DNA of 64,000 bases from Dermanyssus gallinae (taxonomy: Eukaryota > Arthropoda > Arachnida > Mesostigmata > Dermanyssidae), in the NCBI GenBank assembly GCA_003439945.1, contig QVRM01005404.1, forward strand, positions 62,001 to 126,000. The letters run 5' to 3'. Shown piece by piece: positions 24,220 to 36,720 of this stretch. Position numbers and translations under genes: made by a program. The notes under the pieces are model-generated. The model had not been told where the DNA came from and made no database searches. It was given only the letters and a program-made list of their open reading frames with translations. How positions within the stretch are numbered: position 1 is the first letter of the stretch; each line of letters opens with the position of its first letter.

Positions 24220-27200
24220 GTGGGTCTAAAAGCGTATCATTTTGACTAATATGAAGCTTTTTGCAAATATGCGAAATTCCAAGGCGCAGTCATTTCTCTT
24301 TTTTTGCGCGACTACAAGGGGAAGAGCATATCTGGTTGACCTCGTCACTCTTCTTATCACCCTTGTTGTTGCATCTATCCTCTATTTTCTTTTTTTGTGT
24401 GTTAAGCTTAATGGGGAACCTTCTTTGGCGCAACTATTCTTTCTGGGCGAATCTTCTCAATGTGTTGCACCGTAGCAATCAACCGATGAATAAATACATC
24501 GGCATAGTCTCGAATCAGCTGTGCCGTTTCAGGTTCCAGGTGGAGACGCAACACCAACCCAACCGTCTCCGTGTGTGCGGCAATCGAGAATGTGTGGCGC
24601 TGCTTGTTTACTACATATACTTCTCAACGATACGCTGTTCTGATAGACTAGGCATATTAACTTGGAGTTATTGTTTTAAAAACACCTATTGTTGTTGACT
24701 GTATGAGATAATTTATCTTGATGTTGTGTCTATTTTCAGTTTGTTACGTAGTAACTAGTAACAGCAATCTGGGAGAACAGAGACCTTCGCATCGGTATCT
24801 ATATAACCTCGATCCTGTCGACTGTGTTGCATTTCAATATTTCCCCCATTTTCGAAACTGGTTACTGCACGTTTATTTCCAACATTTGTTTAACCTTTTA
24901 GAGCGTTCATGTTCTGATGAGCGATAAGTTTAATGATTTCGTAAGTATTGTCACGAATTTCGTCCACTCACGTCTCGGTCGTAGTCTTCGCCAATATATA
25001 TGACGCCTAAGCTTGATTTTAGCCATTACATTGTCAAGGTTAATTATAACTCAAATGTTGCTCTCTAATCTGAGAGGCCCATGTGGCTAAATAAAAAAAA
25101 ATGTGGTAAAGTGCACGACACATTCCTGAGGGCGCCTATGGTTCAGGTTTCCTCAAAGCGTGACGGCTGACGTTCGTCCTAACCGACTTACTCACTGTTC
25201 AAGCATTGTAACAGATCCGCTCTACGCTATTTTAGAAATGTGAATGGCTAGAGGACTTTTCTGATATACCGCAAGACGCTAAGGCGCACATAGGATTTTA
25301 GCTTTACGGACTATAGGATCACAATGTTGTAATACACAGAATAAATTATGATAATGACATATAGTACTGCGCAATCCTTTTTATATGTAAAGCGGGCATT
25401 CCTAAGGTCAAAGGATGACATCAGGTTGTGTTACTAACTCAATTGGTTTATTTCAACCGTGGTTCACACGTACGGTCTCCCCGCCGACTGCTCTTTTGTC
25501 AGCCACTGCTGTTGAGATAGCTATTGTCCTTCCGTCAGCGACCGAGGAGAGAGTTGAGGTATACTAGCCGTGATTCGCTTATATTTAAGATGCTTTTCCT
25601 GTTCGCAGTAACATCACTACTAAAAGCCATACATTTACTACTCATGCAATTATATTTATACTATTAACCCATTAGTAACTATAGACCCCATCTATAGTAG
25701 TGATACTAATATTAATTATAATAATAATTATATTTCTTAAGGTCTGGCTTCCATATAAGTAAGCAATTATTACATTTTAAGAAAACTTTAGAGATAAGTT
25801 ATTGCACATGAATGTCAGTGTTAGTGAACATCAAACGAGTAAATACTCTCGTGCGTATTCAGTCAACTGAATAAGATGGCAAGAGAAGTCACGTTCAAAG
25901 AGTTTCAAACGCACTAAATCTGTTGTGAATTTCGCAGATGCTACGCGCTGATCATCCAGGTTGTGCCTGTTGTCTTTGCATAACTAATAATAATAACACA
26001 TGAATGCGTTGGGATGGATATCCCTCTGCCTTTAACCTGCAAGCGATACTATTGACCGCCAATTATTACAGGCTTAAACATGTATCCTATTAAAACAACA
26101 CAATTAAATAATCGTCTATTTTTGCATGATCAACTAAATTCGGTATGTGGTAGAATGCATTAGCTTAACAGTTTCGCACATATGAATAGTTGACTTGTAG
26201 TACTGTGTCGTGCTAACTCTTTTCTTTATTCTAGCTGCCTTATTTTAAAAAGTTTAAGATTTAATGGACGCTATTCTTGCTTAAGCAAAAACGAATATCC
26301 TATCCAGAATTCAAGAATGGGCGCCTTAAATTTTACGCAGCTTTGAGCTATGGCTTTATACCTTTCTTTACTACTAGAGGAACTACGAGCTAGGCGTGGT
26401 CTTAGTCGTTTGTTTAATATATGCACCGCTTCTACGATTTGCTGCTGGATGTGGAAACAATTTCCTATTTCACAGTTATACGATTGGTTAATATACAGAC
26501 GCCAAAATATAACTTTAAAAACAACTAAAATAACTCTAAGAGTACGCAAGTATTTTCTAAGCGTCTACTAATATTATACTAACTTTTCGCTTTTGTCGTG
26601 TCGCTCATTTTGTGAGCATCCCAGATCTCTGGCATTTTTCTATAGCTTCCGCATGCTTGTGCATTACCTGACCACCATTGTGATATCTTAGTTGTATATC
26701 AGCTAAGTTCATGCATGTAGAGGGGCATAAAGGACTCTCTTTTAATACTGAGTAGGCGCTACATATAAAAAACCCTGCAATACCATCGTATCCGCGGTAT
26801 GCTACTAAAAGCCCTGCTGCTATATATATCCCTAATTTGAAGCAAGCGATATAGAGAAGGCTAATTTCAGTTTGAATCAGTCTCATCACTACATTTTAAG
26901 CAAGTAAAACCTATTCTGCCTCCTATTATCAGAGAAGCATGCAGCAGAAAGCGAACTGCATCTACAGTAAGCATTGGCTTAATTTATTTATTAATAAAAT
27001 CAGCTTGTTTAGGTATTTCAATTTTCAAATTTGAGTTTTATTCAAGGAACTGTATTTTCACAATGCTCAAGTTTTCGTTAACAAGTTTATGTAAAATGTG
27101 TAAAAGCACCAACATTATTTATTTTATAGTTCAACATTTATAGTTCATGCAAAACTAATAAATGAAGTCAAAATTCTAAAAATGTTCCCGTTCACACACA

Positions 27201-28000
27201 TGACAAGCCTTCTTGAACCTATTGACAGGTAGCTAATGTTGACCAAATTTTGTACTCGTTATCCATTTTTCACCTCACGTTCAAATAATCTGACTGAGAT
27301 GAGTACCCGATTTCCTTTGGGAAGTTCTGTCCAGATTGTCGGCAGGGTGCACGCGAGAGCATAACAGGTATGACAATATGAACATAATATATACGACACA
27401 CATGGTAAAAACGGTTTATGAGTATTCTCGCTGGTGCGGAGAAAGCGACACGGATTCAGTACATTCGGTGAGGTGATAGAAGAGACTACAACGACGACAT
27501 CTGCAGTAATATCTGGGTCCATGAAACTCAGCAGACCGATATAATAAATGATGAAATCCGTAAACGCGAGACGACGACATAGACGAAGAGATTCCTTCTA
27601 GGTCCGGTGATAATATATATATTTTTTGAGAATAGGAAAGACATTTTTGAGAATATTCGTATATAGACGTTTTCAGGGCTGCTGTTTGCGGTTTATTAAA
27701 GTGGCCTACAGTGACAGTACAAACGAATTAATATTTAATAAACTTTAAAGTGCAATAGGTAGTGATGCCAGGGTTCCAGTTCCACTCAGCCTGACAACCG
27801 ATCGTGTTCGATTTACAACGTCATTGCAACGGACGCTTGTTTATGTTTTTCACTGCCCTGCGGTCTCCTAGCAAGCGGGCATGGTGAGATAATTCCGTGG
27901 ACAAGACGAGGAGTCCTCGACTCGTTTAAAAGAAATCGGGGTTCAAGACACGCTTTGTATCGTTCTTTTTTTGCAACTAACGTCCATTATGGCTGGCGCT
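24220..28000. other. no recognised gene
   Basis: Open frames up to 145 codons (24261-24698) look random, with no domain and biased to Phe/Leu. The stretch 27700-28000 is more GC-balanced and may be the 5' leader of the LINE that follows. Nothing else stands out. Confidence 0.4.
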
Positions 28001-28399
28001 CTAAACTGTGGAGGCGCGGCTCTGCAGCGGTTACGATTAATTTTGCAGAAGTTGGTCATTCTTGTCATTAGAGGGCACTGAGCCTACATGGTGCTAGTCG
28101 GCATCGCCGTCATACGCCGGCCGGGTGGCGATCAGCGGGGCTGGCGTAGGTAGTGTTTCTGTGGATTGTGCAGCCCCCTTCGGTGCTAGTAGTCCGCCGG
28201 TTGGGGCTGCGTGTTTCGGCCGGTTTTTATCCGCTCGCCCTCGCGACTCCAGTAGGTTTGTACTGTAAGTTGGGCACGCCATACTGTTTGCTCGGTAACC
28301 CGGGACCTCGCATACTATACAGTGTTGAGTCTCGGCTCACTACATAGGGAACTACCCATCATCATACAAACGGCCTTTCGGATAGCGGGCGGTCCACCT

Positions 28400-29780
28400 C
28401 GAGATCCCTCCCACCGTCGTCCGCCTAAGCCGTGGTGATGCTCCGCCGCTGAAGAGGCCCGGAAAAACTGCATCAGGGCTAACAGGATCCTGATGAGAAC
28501 AAGATAACGGATTGCAAGACCATGCCGATGATGAAATGACGACTCCGTCCTCCTTCTAGCCCAGCGGCGGGCGCACGAGTTTCAGAGTAACTACAGAGAC
28601 TGCCGACGACACTGAAAACTGTCATCACTCAAGCAAACGCGGCAGCCTGGCCGGAGCTCGTGGCGGCGGTCGAGGCTGACGCCTGGGGCTACCTTACCGA
28701 GTGGTCACGAGTAAGCTTCGCCGACCTCCTCGCCCCTTGTCACCTGAGAAGACCCTGTAGCAGGTTTAACTGCAATTAATGGCCAGTCCTCGCGCCCTTT
28801 GCAGATTGTTTTCGTTCGTCCACATGACATACCACCTGTCACGGTAGATGAAATCCTACGCGCGGGCGAGGGGCTTGCGTCCGGGCAGGCACCCATCTCT
28901 GATGGCGTGCCGCCTGGGGTCATTCGCCTTTTGGCAAGGCAGTATCCGGAGGAGTTGGCGGGCATGGCCACTGGACTGTTGGAAAATGGAATGTACCCCG
29001 CTCAATGGAAGCGGGCGCACAATTATTCCAAGGCCGAGCTCTACGTCCTACAACAATTATTCCAAGGCCGAGCTCTACGTCCTACAGACCAAGTTGTCTA
29101 CTGAAAATAGTAGGCATGTTGTTTGAAACTGTAATAACAGAGCGCCTAAATGCAGAGATCGAGGACCTTCACGCTCTGACGAGTGACCAGTACGGCTTCC
29201 GACGGGGCTACTCAACGATAGATGCGCTCCGCCGTATCCTGTGTGGAAGGCGGAACAGGAGACTAAAAAATATTTGAAGTGCCGGTCATTTGTTCTTCTC
29301 ATCCTCTTCGATGTGAAGAAATATTTTTGCTATAGCAAAGTGGGGGGGGGCGCTAGCCGACATACAGGCATGGATGACCGCCCGTCATCTACAGCTTGCC
29401 CCGCAGAAGACGGAAGCAGTTTATTTAACGGGTGTCACGTAGAGTCAACCTGACGCTCGCGAGTCACCCTATTTCGATCAAAAGGACTGCCTGGTGCCCA
29501 GGCGTCATCTTGGAAACCGGTTTTACAGGTGCTGCACATATCAAGCACATCGTCGCCAAGGTCAGCAAGAGCGCTCAGAATCTGATCAGGACTCTACCTC
29601 GAGTGGGAGGGGCTATAGACGGGCGCCGCCGGCTGCTAGCCTCTACCGCGACGAGAGTGCCCCGCAAGAAGGCACTGGCAACCCAGCCCTCCGTGGAACG
29701 GCTCGAGGCATCCCCTTGGGTTTGTGAGCTAAGGACACGACACGACGAAAAAAGGCTCGCTCGCGTCTAAGCTGGTCAAC
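28400..29780 (+). mobile_element. R1-like LINE remnant with internal deletion
   Basis: The + strand shows the endonuclease-RT linker (AWPELVAAVEADAWGY, 28650-28700), then RT fingers (PPVTVDEILRAGEGLASGQA and GVIRLLARQYPEEL, 28820-28960), then GMYPAQWKRA (28990-29020), then DQYGFRRGYSTIDALRRIL (29185-29245). The palm with GVPQG and YADD is missing between about 29280 and 29340. Text then resumes with RT connection sequence (LAPQKTEAVYL, about 29395-29425). A 34-bp tandem duplication breaks the frame at 29020. Upstream GC-rich DNA from about 28000 may be its endonuclease part but is unreadable. Confidence 0.75.
29020..29087 (+). repeat. 34-bp perfect tandem duplication inside the LINE
   Basis: Units 29020-29053 and 29054-29087 agree except at the last base. 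34 is not a multiple of three, so it shifts the RT frame exactly after the WKRA motif. Confidence 0.95.
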
Positions 29781-29821
29781 GGTGGCGGGCCTTAGCCGCT
29801 ACTCGTTCAGTTAACGCGCAG

Positions 29822-29940
29822 TGCACGCCCAATCAGAGTGTAGTGCACACCCAATCAGGGTGTAGTGCACGCCCAATCAACGTACAGTACACGCGCAATC
29901 AACGTGCAGTGCAGGTGGAATCAACGTGCAGCGCACGTCA
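29822..29940. repeat. 22-bp minisatellite with CCAATCA in most units
   Basis: Five units of exactly 22 bp start at 29822, 29844, 29866, 29888 and 29910, plus a partial sixth. The core tgcacgcccaatca is followed by a variable acgtgcag or gagtgtag. Three units keep CCAATCA, and the other two have GCAATCA and GGAATCA. It lies just after the R1-like remnant and may be part of its 3' region. Confidence 0.9.
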
Positions 29941-32129
29941 CCCAGCTAGCGACCGTTCGGCGCCCACGTGACAATCGTGATTGTTTGCGGCCGCCCAACC
30001 AGGCAAGATTTGCGGCAGGCCTCCACTCTTGTGGGCAGGAAAGGGACCACCATGTGCAACGCCGCCTGATGGCCGGGTCGTCAATCACGGAGGTCACTTT
30101 AACAGCGGATAAAACGGACGTGCAGGGCGTAACAGCACAACACATCGAACAAAACAGACACTAGTGGAAGGCACTAAGCACTCTGCAGAACCGACAAAAT
30201 TCAGTAAACCAACACCGTCAAGAGTGGACATCCGCTCCCAACGACGGTTAGCACAAAACTGCAAATGGTACTGTAGCTGTAGCTAACTTTTCTTTCATCT
30301 TCTCCTTCAAAACGTCTCTCCCCTTAAGCCTACTGGACAGAGCGGCTTTCCTCTTCTGCTCAGTCACGCTTCACCCACTTACCATTTTGGGATGGCGAAC
30401 GTGGTAACGTGCAGGTTATGCGTCGTTAGGACGACGTGCAACCCTGTCTCTGTCAGCAGACAGACAGCGGCGAGGAGAATGAGCTGACAACCGGCAACAA
30501 GAGAGGCGGCTAAGACGAGACGTGCAACGGGACAGGTGTAGTAAACGACAACCGTGTCGTCAGATCGTGAGGAATGGCGAGCTGTTGGTCGAGATGACAA
30601 GTCTTCTAACAGCTGAAAACGCTGAGCACTATGATCACAAAGTACAGCCCACTGCACCTGCAGCGATCACGAGGACCTGAGTCAATAAAGCTCGGGTGCG
30701 AACGACTCGCACTCGACGAGAGCAGACGGCACACTAATGATTGACTTCGCGTAGATTAAATGGTTCATCAAGAGTCTCTAGAAGAATCTCTTGAAGGCTT
30801 CAAGTTTCTGTGACGTAGGAGTCGAGTCTCGACATGTATCGTATCTGCGTGGGTAAAAGTTGAGAATTTTTCAAATGGAATTAGACAACTTGGTCAGTTG
30901 TAAGGCTGTTGGATTATAAGGTGTAGTGTTCTCGTTGTGCTTTTAGTATAAGGAGGCGTTCCCGTTGGTCAGCAAATGAGGAGTCTTGAAACTTTTTTAA
31001 ATTTTTTCGTTTGATATGGTAAATAGTCGCCGCTCCTAGGCCATTGTACGGCTACTGGAGGACACTTAGGGTCGAACTTTCCTTAGCACAAAGCAATCTT
31101 TATCATACCATCGCGGAGATCACCGCACATTGGATGGTGATTTCGGAACTATGTTGAGAAGGACACCGTTGACCTCAGCTATCCAGGCGCTTTCCTACAC
31201 CGGTACGTCGTTTAATAGTACTAATCGATTTGATAGACGCCCTGAGAAGAACGGCGATATGTTCGTTAATTCCTGTCATGAAACACGGCGTTCATTTGTC
31301 ACACAGTCTGGCGAGGCTGAAGTTGCAAAAATATCGACTGTTGAGCATTCCGCTCTTCCCGTAGAACTAACCCGCTGCAATAAATACCAGAGACCTGTTC
31401 TTGACTGTCCTGCTGCACGTCAAGAACGCTAAAGGCTAAGGAGGCGAAAAAAGGTCCTACCTTATCTAGTCAAGCTGATCTCAAAATGATCTCTGGATTA
31501 AGGCGCACTCCGGTGCGAGGGAAAGAAGTACCCTTGACTTTCCTGAATTTAACTTTTGGGCCCAACACAGACGTTACAATGGCAGTCAAGCGGCGTGTTA
31601 GTTCCGATTTAACTGTTTGATGTGTCCGGGACAGTAAGAGCTATGGACTTTATCCGAAGCGCTCTAAGAACTGAGTTCAGCTTTCGCGGTACAACTTCGC
31701 TTTAGTAACGCCGCCTAATCAGTGAATTAACCGCAGATCCATGGAGCACACCAGCACAGATAACAAAGTTTTAGGATACCTGTGCAGCTGAGTAGAACTT
31801 TGTATCTTGCGTGCCATGATGATGATCTTTGCCTGTTAGCACACCGCCCGCTCCCGCGCTGTTCATGCACTGTTACGATGACGGTCGTCAGCTGCATAAA
31901 AGGGATACACGCCATTTCAACTACCCCCTTGTTATCTCGAGCGTTCGGCGCAACGTGTGCTCATCCTTTAGCCCGGCAATAACCGGCACGTCGGACGGCG
32001 TGGCAGCGGTAGCGGCAGCGGCGTGAGCGTGACAGTAATACTGCCCTAGGGTAATGAGTGAGAGAAGAACGCTGGTGCAGGTAGATCGTTATATATATAT
32101 TTATAACCCGATTGCCTCTTCCTCAGTTG
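29941..32129. other. GC-rich, probably transposon-derived, unassigned
   Basis: Composition stays high in GC to about 31700, unlike ordinary intergenic DNA here. A 100-codon + frame (31130-31432) has no family I know. tcaataaagctcgg near 30680 looks like a poly(A) signal context. It could be LINE 3' UTR or another element. Confidence 0.35.
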
Positions 32130-33052
32130 TTCGCCCACCGGCAGCCAAAATCGGCTACTACGATAAAAGGGAAGCTATTTGAGCAACTCTTGGTCAACAC
32201 CAGCTAGGATTCGCTGCCCTGGGCGTACAGAGGTTGTAGTCTACTGTGCCCGTGCATTTTTGCAATCCCGCAAAATGCCAACGGTAGTGGTCAAACTGGA
32301 TTTCTGAAACGCCTTCAATAGCATCCGGAGAGACCATTTGCTTCGAGCCGTCAAGTCGTGGGCACCATTACTGTTTCACCAGACGAGCGTGGCCTATGGT
32401 TCAGAACCATCCCGCCTGGTAATGCCTCATAGCACTATACTATCGCAGACAGGTTTTCAGCACTGCGCAGCAACTACTTTTTTGTTTAGGTATCAAGGAA
32501 TTGGTGGATTCACTGAAAGCCCCACTTAATGCCTGAGCTGGAGCTGCTAGGTGTCCCCTTATTGCCGGACGGCATTGCAAAGGTATCAGACGGTCGAAGA
32601 GACAAACTTGACTTCGCCACAGGCAGACTACCCCAATTGGGACTCACTGCGGCCTATTACTGCTTCGATCGTTTTCAGCCACGAGGTTAACACACCTTAA
32701 AGGTTTCAATCTGTTTTTATCACCAGAGCTCTCACAGCCATTTAATGGACTACATTTAGATTACTACATTTATGGTAGACATTTTAGAGATCATACTAAA
32801 TCTTAAGCTCATCGAGACTATGGGAGCTGCAGGCCCCATTACGCTCAAGCTGATTCAACGCATAGGTAGAAACCTTAATCTTTCGACAGGAGACTCGAGC
32901 GGATCCGAATTCTTGCGTCAGAAGCTGTCGCTCGTCATTCAACGAGGAAATTCAGCGCCTGTTCGGGGCACATTGTTGCACACTGGGATAACCCTGGGTA
33001 AAAGAACCTGCGATCACACGTTCGCGCGGAGACAATTGTCCACTCTAAAGTG
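32130..33052 (+). mobile_element. reverse transcriptase pseudogene of an unassigned family
   Basis: The + strand reads VVYCARAFLQSRKM, then VVVKLDF, one stop, NAFNSIRRDHLLRAVK, then SVAYGSEPS, and further on LIETMGAAGPITLKLIQRIG and QKLSLVIQRGNSAPVRGTLL. I know this chain (KLDF-x-NAFN-x-xRRD ... AYGS ... AVQRGNAA-x-V-x-GT) from multicopy RT-like genes of invertebrates whose element type I cannot name. The QQGDPLGPLLF and YLDD parts are broken or deleted. The remnant ends in a (TA)n tract. Confidence 0.6.

Positions 33053-33056
<4 letters not shown>

Positions 33057-33087
<31 letters not shown>
33057..33087. repeat. (TA)n microsatellite
   Basis: About 15 TA units sit at the end of the RT pseudogene. 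Confidence 0.95.
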
Positions 33088-33089
<2 letters not shown>

Positions 33090-34759
33090 TCATTTATTTA
33101 AGTGTAGCAAAATCTACATTTGTGATGTAAGAACGTGTGCACAGCCCGCTGGGGCATAACTCAAGGCGCTAGGTCCAGGCTTGGGCTAGTCCACCTAGCC
33201 ATGGTACCTCTCACCGAAGCGGCATTCCCCCTCTGAAATATATATATATATATAATTTTTTTTTTGAGCTATTGTTACATATATGTGTGACTAGCGCGGA
33301 GCGATTGAGTATGCGAAGAGTGTGAGTTCCGGCGGCGAAACGGCTTCGTGCTTATCGCGAGGACATAGCGTAGAGTTAGGGTTGGCCGAGAGGCGGCGCT
33401 GCAGTATCGCTCTCTTTCATATCGTGAGCATAATAAATAAGAATCAATGCCAACGAACCCGCGCATTTCGTCTGTCTTCATTCTACGGTTCCGTTGGCAG
33501 TATACCAAATTTCAACTTAATCCGGGCCTCAACGACTCGTGTCACTATTTAGTATGACCAATATAATTCACTGCAGAAATAAAGCGTACCGAATATGATC
33601 TGGCACACATGGTCAGTATATACAAGGCAGGCTTAACTTACCGTTTCCAATTCTAGCGTAACACAGACCAGTCGATGCGATTCTAACTTATTCCCCTTGA
33701 GACCTAACATGCTAGATAAGCCACTGATATAAACGCCAATGATGTAGTCCAACCCGTGTAATTGCAATAAACGCGCATATCACCTGTAATATTTTTCTAC
33801 TCTTGTAGCCTACGGTCATTTGAATATCAACTAGTCAAAGCGTTCAGCGCGTATTACAATTATAAACCTCCTGAAATATCGCGTTTAACGTTTTAAATAT
33901 TACACTCTTCAACCAAGAAATTCCTTTGAACGTTACTGCCGAATCTCAAATAGCTGTTGGACCTAGCGCCAGCTTGCTTTCGTGCTCTCTCTCTGTCTCT
34001 TCTACACCAACCTAACAAATATTTGGATCCAAATGAACATTAAGTGGTCACATTCCAGAGCGGAATCTTCTTCTAAATACGCGCCAACTTAACCAGACCA
34101 TCCAATCTAAACACAAGCTATATCAACCATTCTCTTTAAGGGAGGAACTACTGTAGGTGTAACTGTTCCAGAGTCGAAGTAATCCCATGCACCTCAGAGG
34201 GTGAGGAGGATATCGGTTTTAGCGGGTTTGCCGAGACCCACAGTAGTGACGCAAGTGCATCACACAATTCCACAACCCGCCAAAAAATTGTAATTTTAGA
34301 GCTATCCAAGGATACCTTTTGCGATTGTTTTAGGCAACTGCATGTATCGTGATATACTTCAATGCGCCACATGCCAGACAGTACTTAGACAGTTTTCCTA
34401 ATCTTTTTTTGATAGTTTTGTATCAAGTAACCGACAGAAGATCCCCAATATCACAGTACTAGCATTTTCCGAGCAATCTGTGTATTCTCTGAATAAAAAC
34501 CAACATAGAAAAACGTGCACCTGTAGGAAAAAAACAATTCCTAGCGCTGAGAAACGTGTGGAAGGTGTTCCGCGGAAAACTAGCTTCTGAACCTCTCCAA
34601 TAAGAACTATTGTTTTACCAAATTACACTATAACGGTCATAGTTACTAGCACTATATATGACGTACCAATATATAGAAATTACAGAGTTTTGACGTAACT
34701 GAGACATAATGAATAAACGGATCTCAATCACCACAGCCCATGAGGGTGCTCAATGATGT
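33088..34759. other. no gene; LTR-like block at about 33270-33560
   Basis: A GC-richer block begins with TGTTACATATATG near 33268, carries AATAAATAAG near 33432 and ends near GACTCGTGTCA at 33543. This resembles an LTR with poly(A) signal, but matching inverted ends and a target duplication are lacking. A short (TA)n lies at 33238-33254. The remaining sequence to 34759 is AT-rich and holds nothing I recognise. Confidence 0.3.
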
Positions 34760-34765
34760 TTTATT
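34760..34765 (-). terminator. RpL17 poly(A) signal
   Basis: The minus strand reads AATAAA 41 bases after the L17 stop codon, the usual close spacing of ribosomal protein genes. Cleavage is expected some 10-25 bases further, near 34740. Confidence 0.8.
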
Positions 34766-34806
34766 GATCTCTCCAGGACTGAGAAGGACCTCATTGAAGC
34801 TTGACC

Positions 34807-35179
34807 CTACTCACGGCTCATAGCCTTAGCGCGGGCGAGTTTCTTCTTCGAGAGTTTCTTCTTGTCCTCCTCAGCTGGGGCGGATGGCTTACTAACGAGG
34901 TTTTCCACCTCAGTCAGAATCAGCTCAACGTGACAGGGGCTGCTCATATAGGGATTGATTCTGCCGTGAGCGCGGTACGTTCTTCTGCGCATCTTCGGTG
35001 CACGGTTGACATGGATGTGGTCAATCACAAGGCGGTCGACGTCGAGTTGCTTCTCACGTGCATTTGCCTTCGCGTTCTTTAGCAGATGAAGCAGATGCTC
35101 AGCGCTCTTCTTCGGCCAGCGTCCCTGCGAGGTCTTCCATGCCTTACACTGAGCGTGCCGTCCAACTCCGCCATTGAAC
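34807..35179 (-). CDS. RpL17: 60S ribosomal protein L17 (uL22), last exon
   Basis: The acceptor atatcag precedes GTTCAATGGCGGAG. The first base completes the Arg codon begun in the previous exon (AG+G), giving [15 protein letters not shown]. The exon holds the conserved core: [40 protein letters not shown] and [20 protein letters not shown]. It ends with a lysine-rich tail and SRE before TAG. With the two upstream coding exons the protein is 185 residues, the normal size. uL22 lines the peptide exit tunnel of the large ribosomal subunit. In-frame ATG triplets in the intron upstream are not starts. Confidence 0.97.
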
Positions 35180-36300
35180 CTGATATTATCACGCAGACGT
35201 TCATACACATACGATAAATTTGTTAGTCAGCTTACGTAAAGGCAGGAACATTGTTTACATCTACTTAAACTACGATGAGCTAGGTAAATTAGCTTATTGA
35301 AAGGCATAATAATTATTAACTTAATAATGTCATTGAACGAAAAAACATTTTTGGTAATCCAGGAGAAAGGCAGATAAAAAATAAATAAGAAAACCGAAAA
35401 ATAATGTAATGAGAATAAATAAAAACAAGTGGAGAAATCGTCCGTGGAGATAATGCGGCGTCTACATAAGGTGCCATCAACCCACATGTAATCGACAGGT
35501 ACACATGCTCACGCTCCTTAAGTGTCTCTACCTAGAAATATCAATAGCAATATGAGAACAACAAATTACAGGTAAATTAACCTGTCGTGGTAATTAATTA
35601 GACCGATGGAACTGCCAATAATAGTGAAGCTTTAAAATAAATATTTAAGAACAACAATTATTTCTGCATATGTAAACCCAAATGCACGGAAACCAGAACG
35701 CCTCGATATAAACCACATTTCCTCGCTAATAAAATAAGAATTAAATTCTACCGCCGCTCCTACGATGCAACGTCAATTTTTCACTGCTTCCAGCATTAGA
35801 ACAATAAGCACTATAGGTATTAGCATCTATCTCAATTTGTCGGTTGGTGATCTTGCCAATACCCACAATGTCCACTTCACCCAGACACTAGAACAGCAAG
35901 TTCACGCGTGAGACTTGTCGGCTGCTCGAGGCCAGTTGCAGGTCCGCCCGCAATACTCATGTGGTAGCAACTTCACCAACATAGTGTCATCATCATCAAC
36001 ATTGTTGAATATGTGTAGTAGTTATGTGCTCATGACAGCTTGTATTCGGTGGAAGGTTTTGTGGAATATCTTGGTCCATGAAGTCAACAACAATTAGAAC
36101 TAGTCGTTTTTAAAGAGCAATGAGTTTCGTTTGTCACCAAGTTATGTAACGTCAACATTTTATAAAATGGTAAAAGTGATTCCCAAATATCTGAGCATTG
36201 ATTAAGAAAACACGATTTTTATACCTTTAGATTTATTGTCAGAGAGACATTTTACGTATTTTATGCCTGCTTTACTGAAACGCGATAGGACAAAGCACAT
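35180..36300 (-). other. RpL17 intron, part 1
   Basis: AT-rich intron sequence with no element recognised. A CAT/ATC-rich patch near 35985 is too short to call. Confidence 0.5.
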
Positions 36301-36359
36301 GTAAAATAATTTGCCCCAACATATATTTGTCTCGCGAGCATGCTGTTGGAAGTAACTTT

Positions 36360-36720
36360 CCATTCCAAATCATCCTGCAACGAACTGAGTGGAAGACCGC
36401 GGACCGCATTAGAGCGCTAGCCGTCTACGCCCATCAGCGCCCTGCTCGCCGGCTTGGTCTTCACACATCCACACACACACACTCAGCCGACGGGTGGCGA
36501 GCTGTCATTCCGCGTCACTCAGTTCGCACTACTACTACTACTACTTTGAACGATATTCAATGTAGTTCAGCGAATGCGGTTGACGACGGCGACCTCCCTG
36601 CTATTACTAGCTGTAGCGAAAAAGCTGTAGCCAGTTTGTGGCAGCCCTGCTTGGTTTTCGCCTTTTTGTTTTAGCCCCCTGTCACGGAGCTGTCACTTTC
36701 TCCCTAGGTGTCTAGCAGTC
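36360..36720 (+). promoter_or_regulatory. promoter-like GC island inside the RpL17 intron
   Basis: A clear GC-rich island in AT-rich DNA with short CA and CTA repeats and an arthropod-type initiator, TCAGTTCG, at about 36518. Open frames across it have no known domain. It could start a + strand transcript running toward the exon-like block at 38019, or be remnant transposon sequence. Confidence 0.35.

Noticed and set aside
24261..24698. 145-codon + frame
   Set aside because: Rich in Phe, Leu and Ser from T-rich DNA, with no domain. Likely chance.
29822..29940. CRISPR array
   Set aside because: Direct tandem repeats without spacers in a eukaryotic genome. It is a minisatellite.
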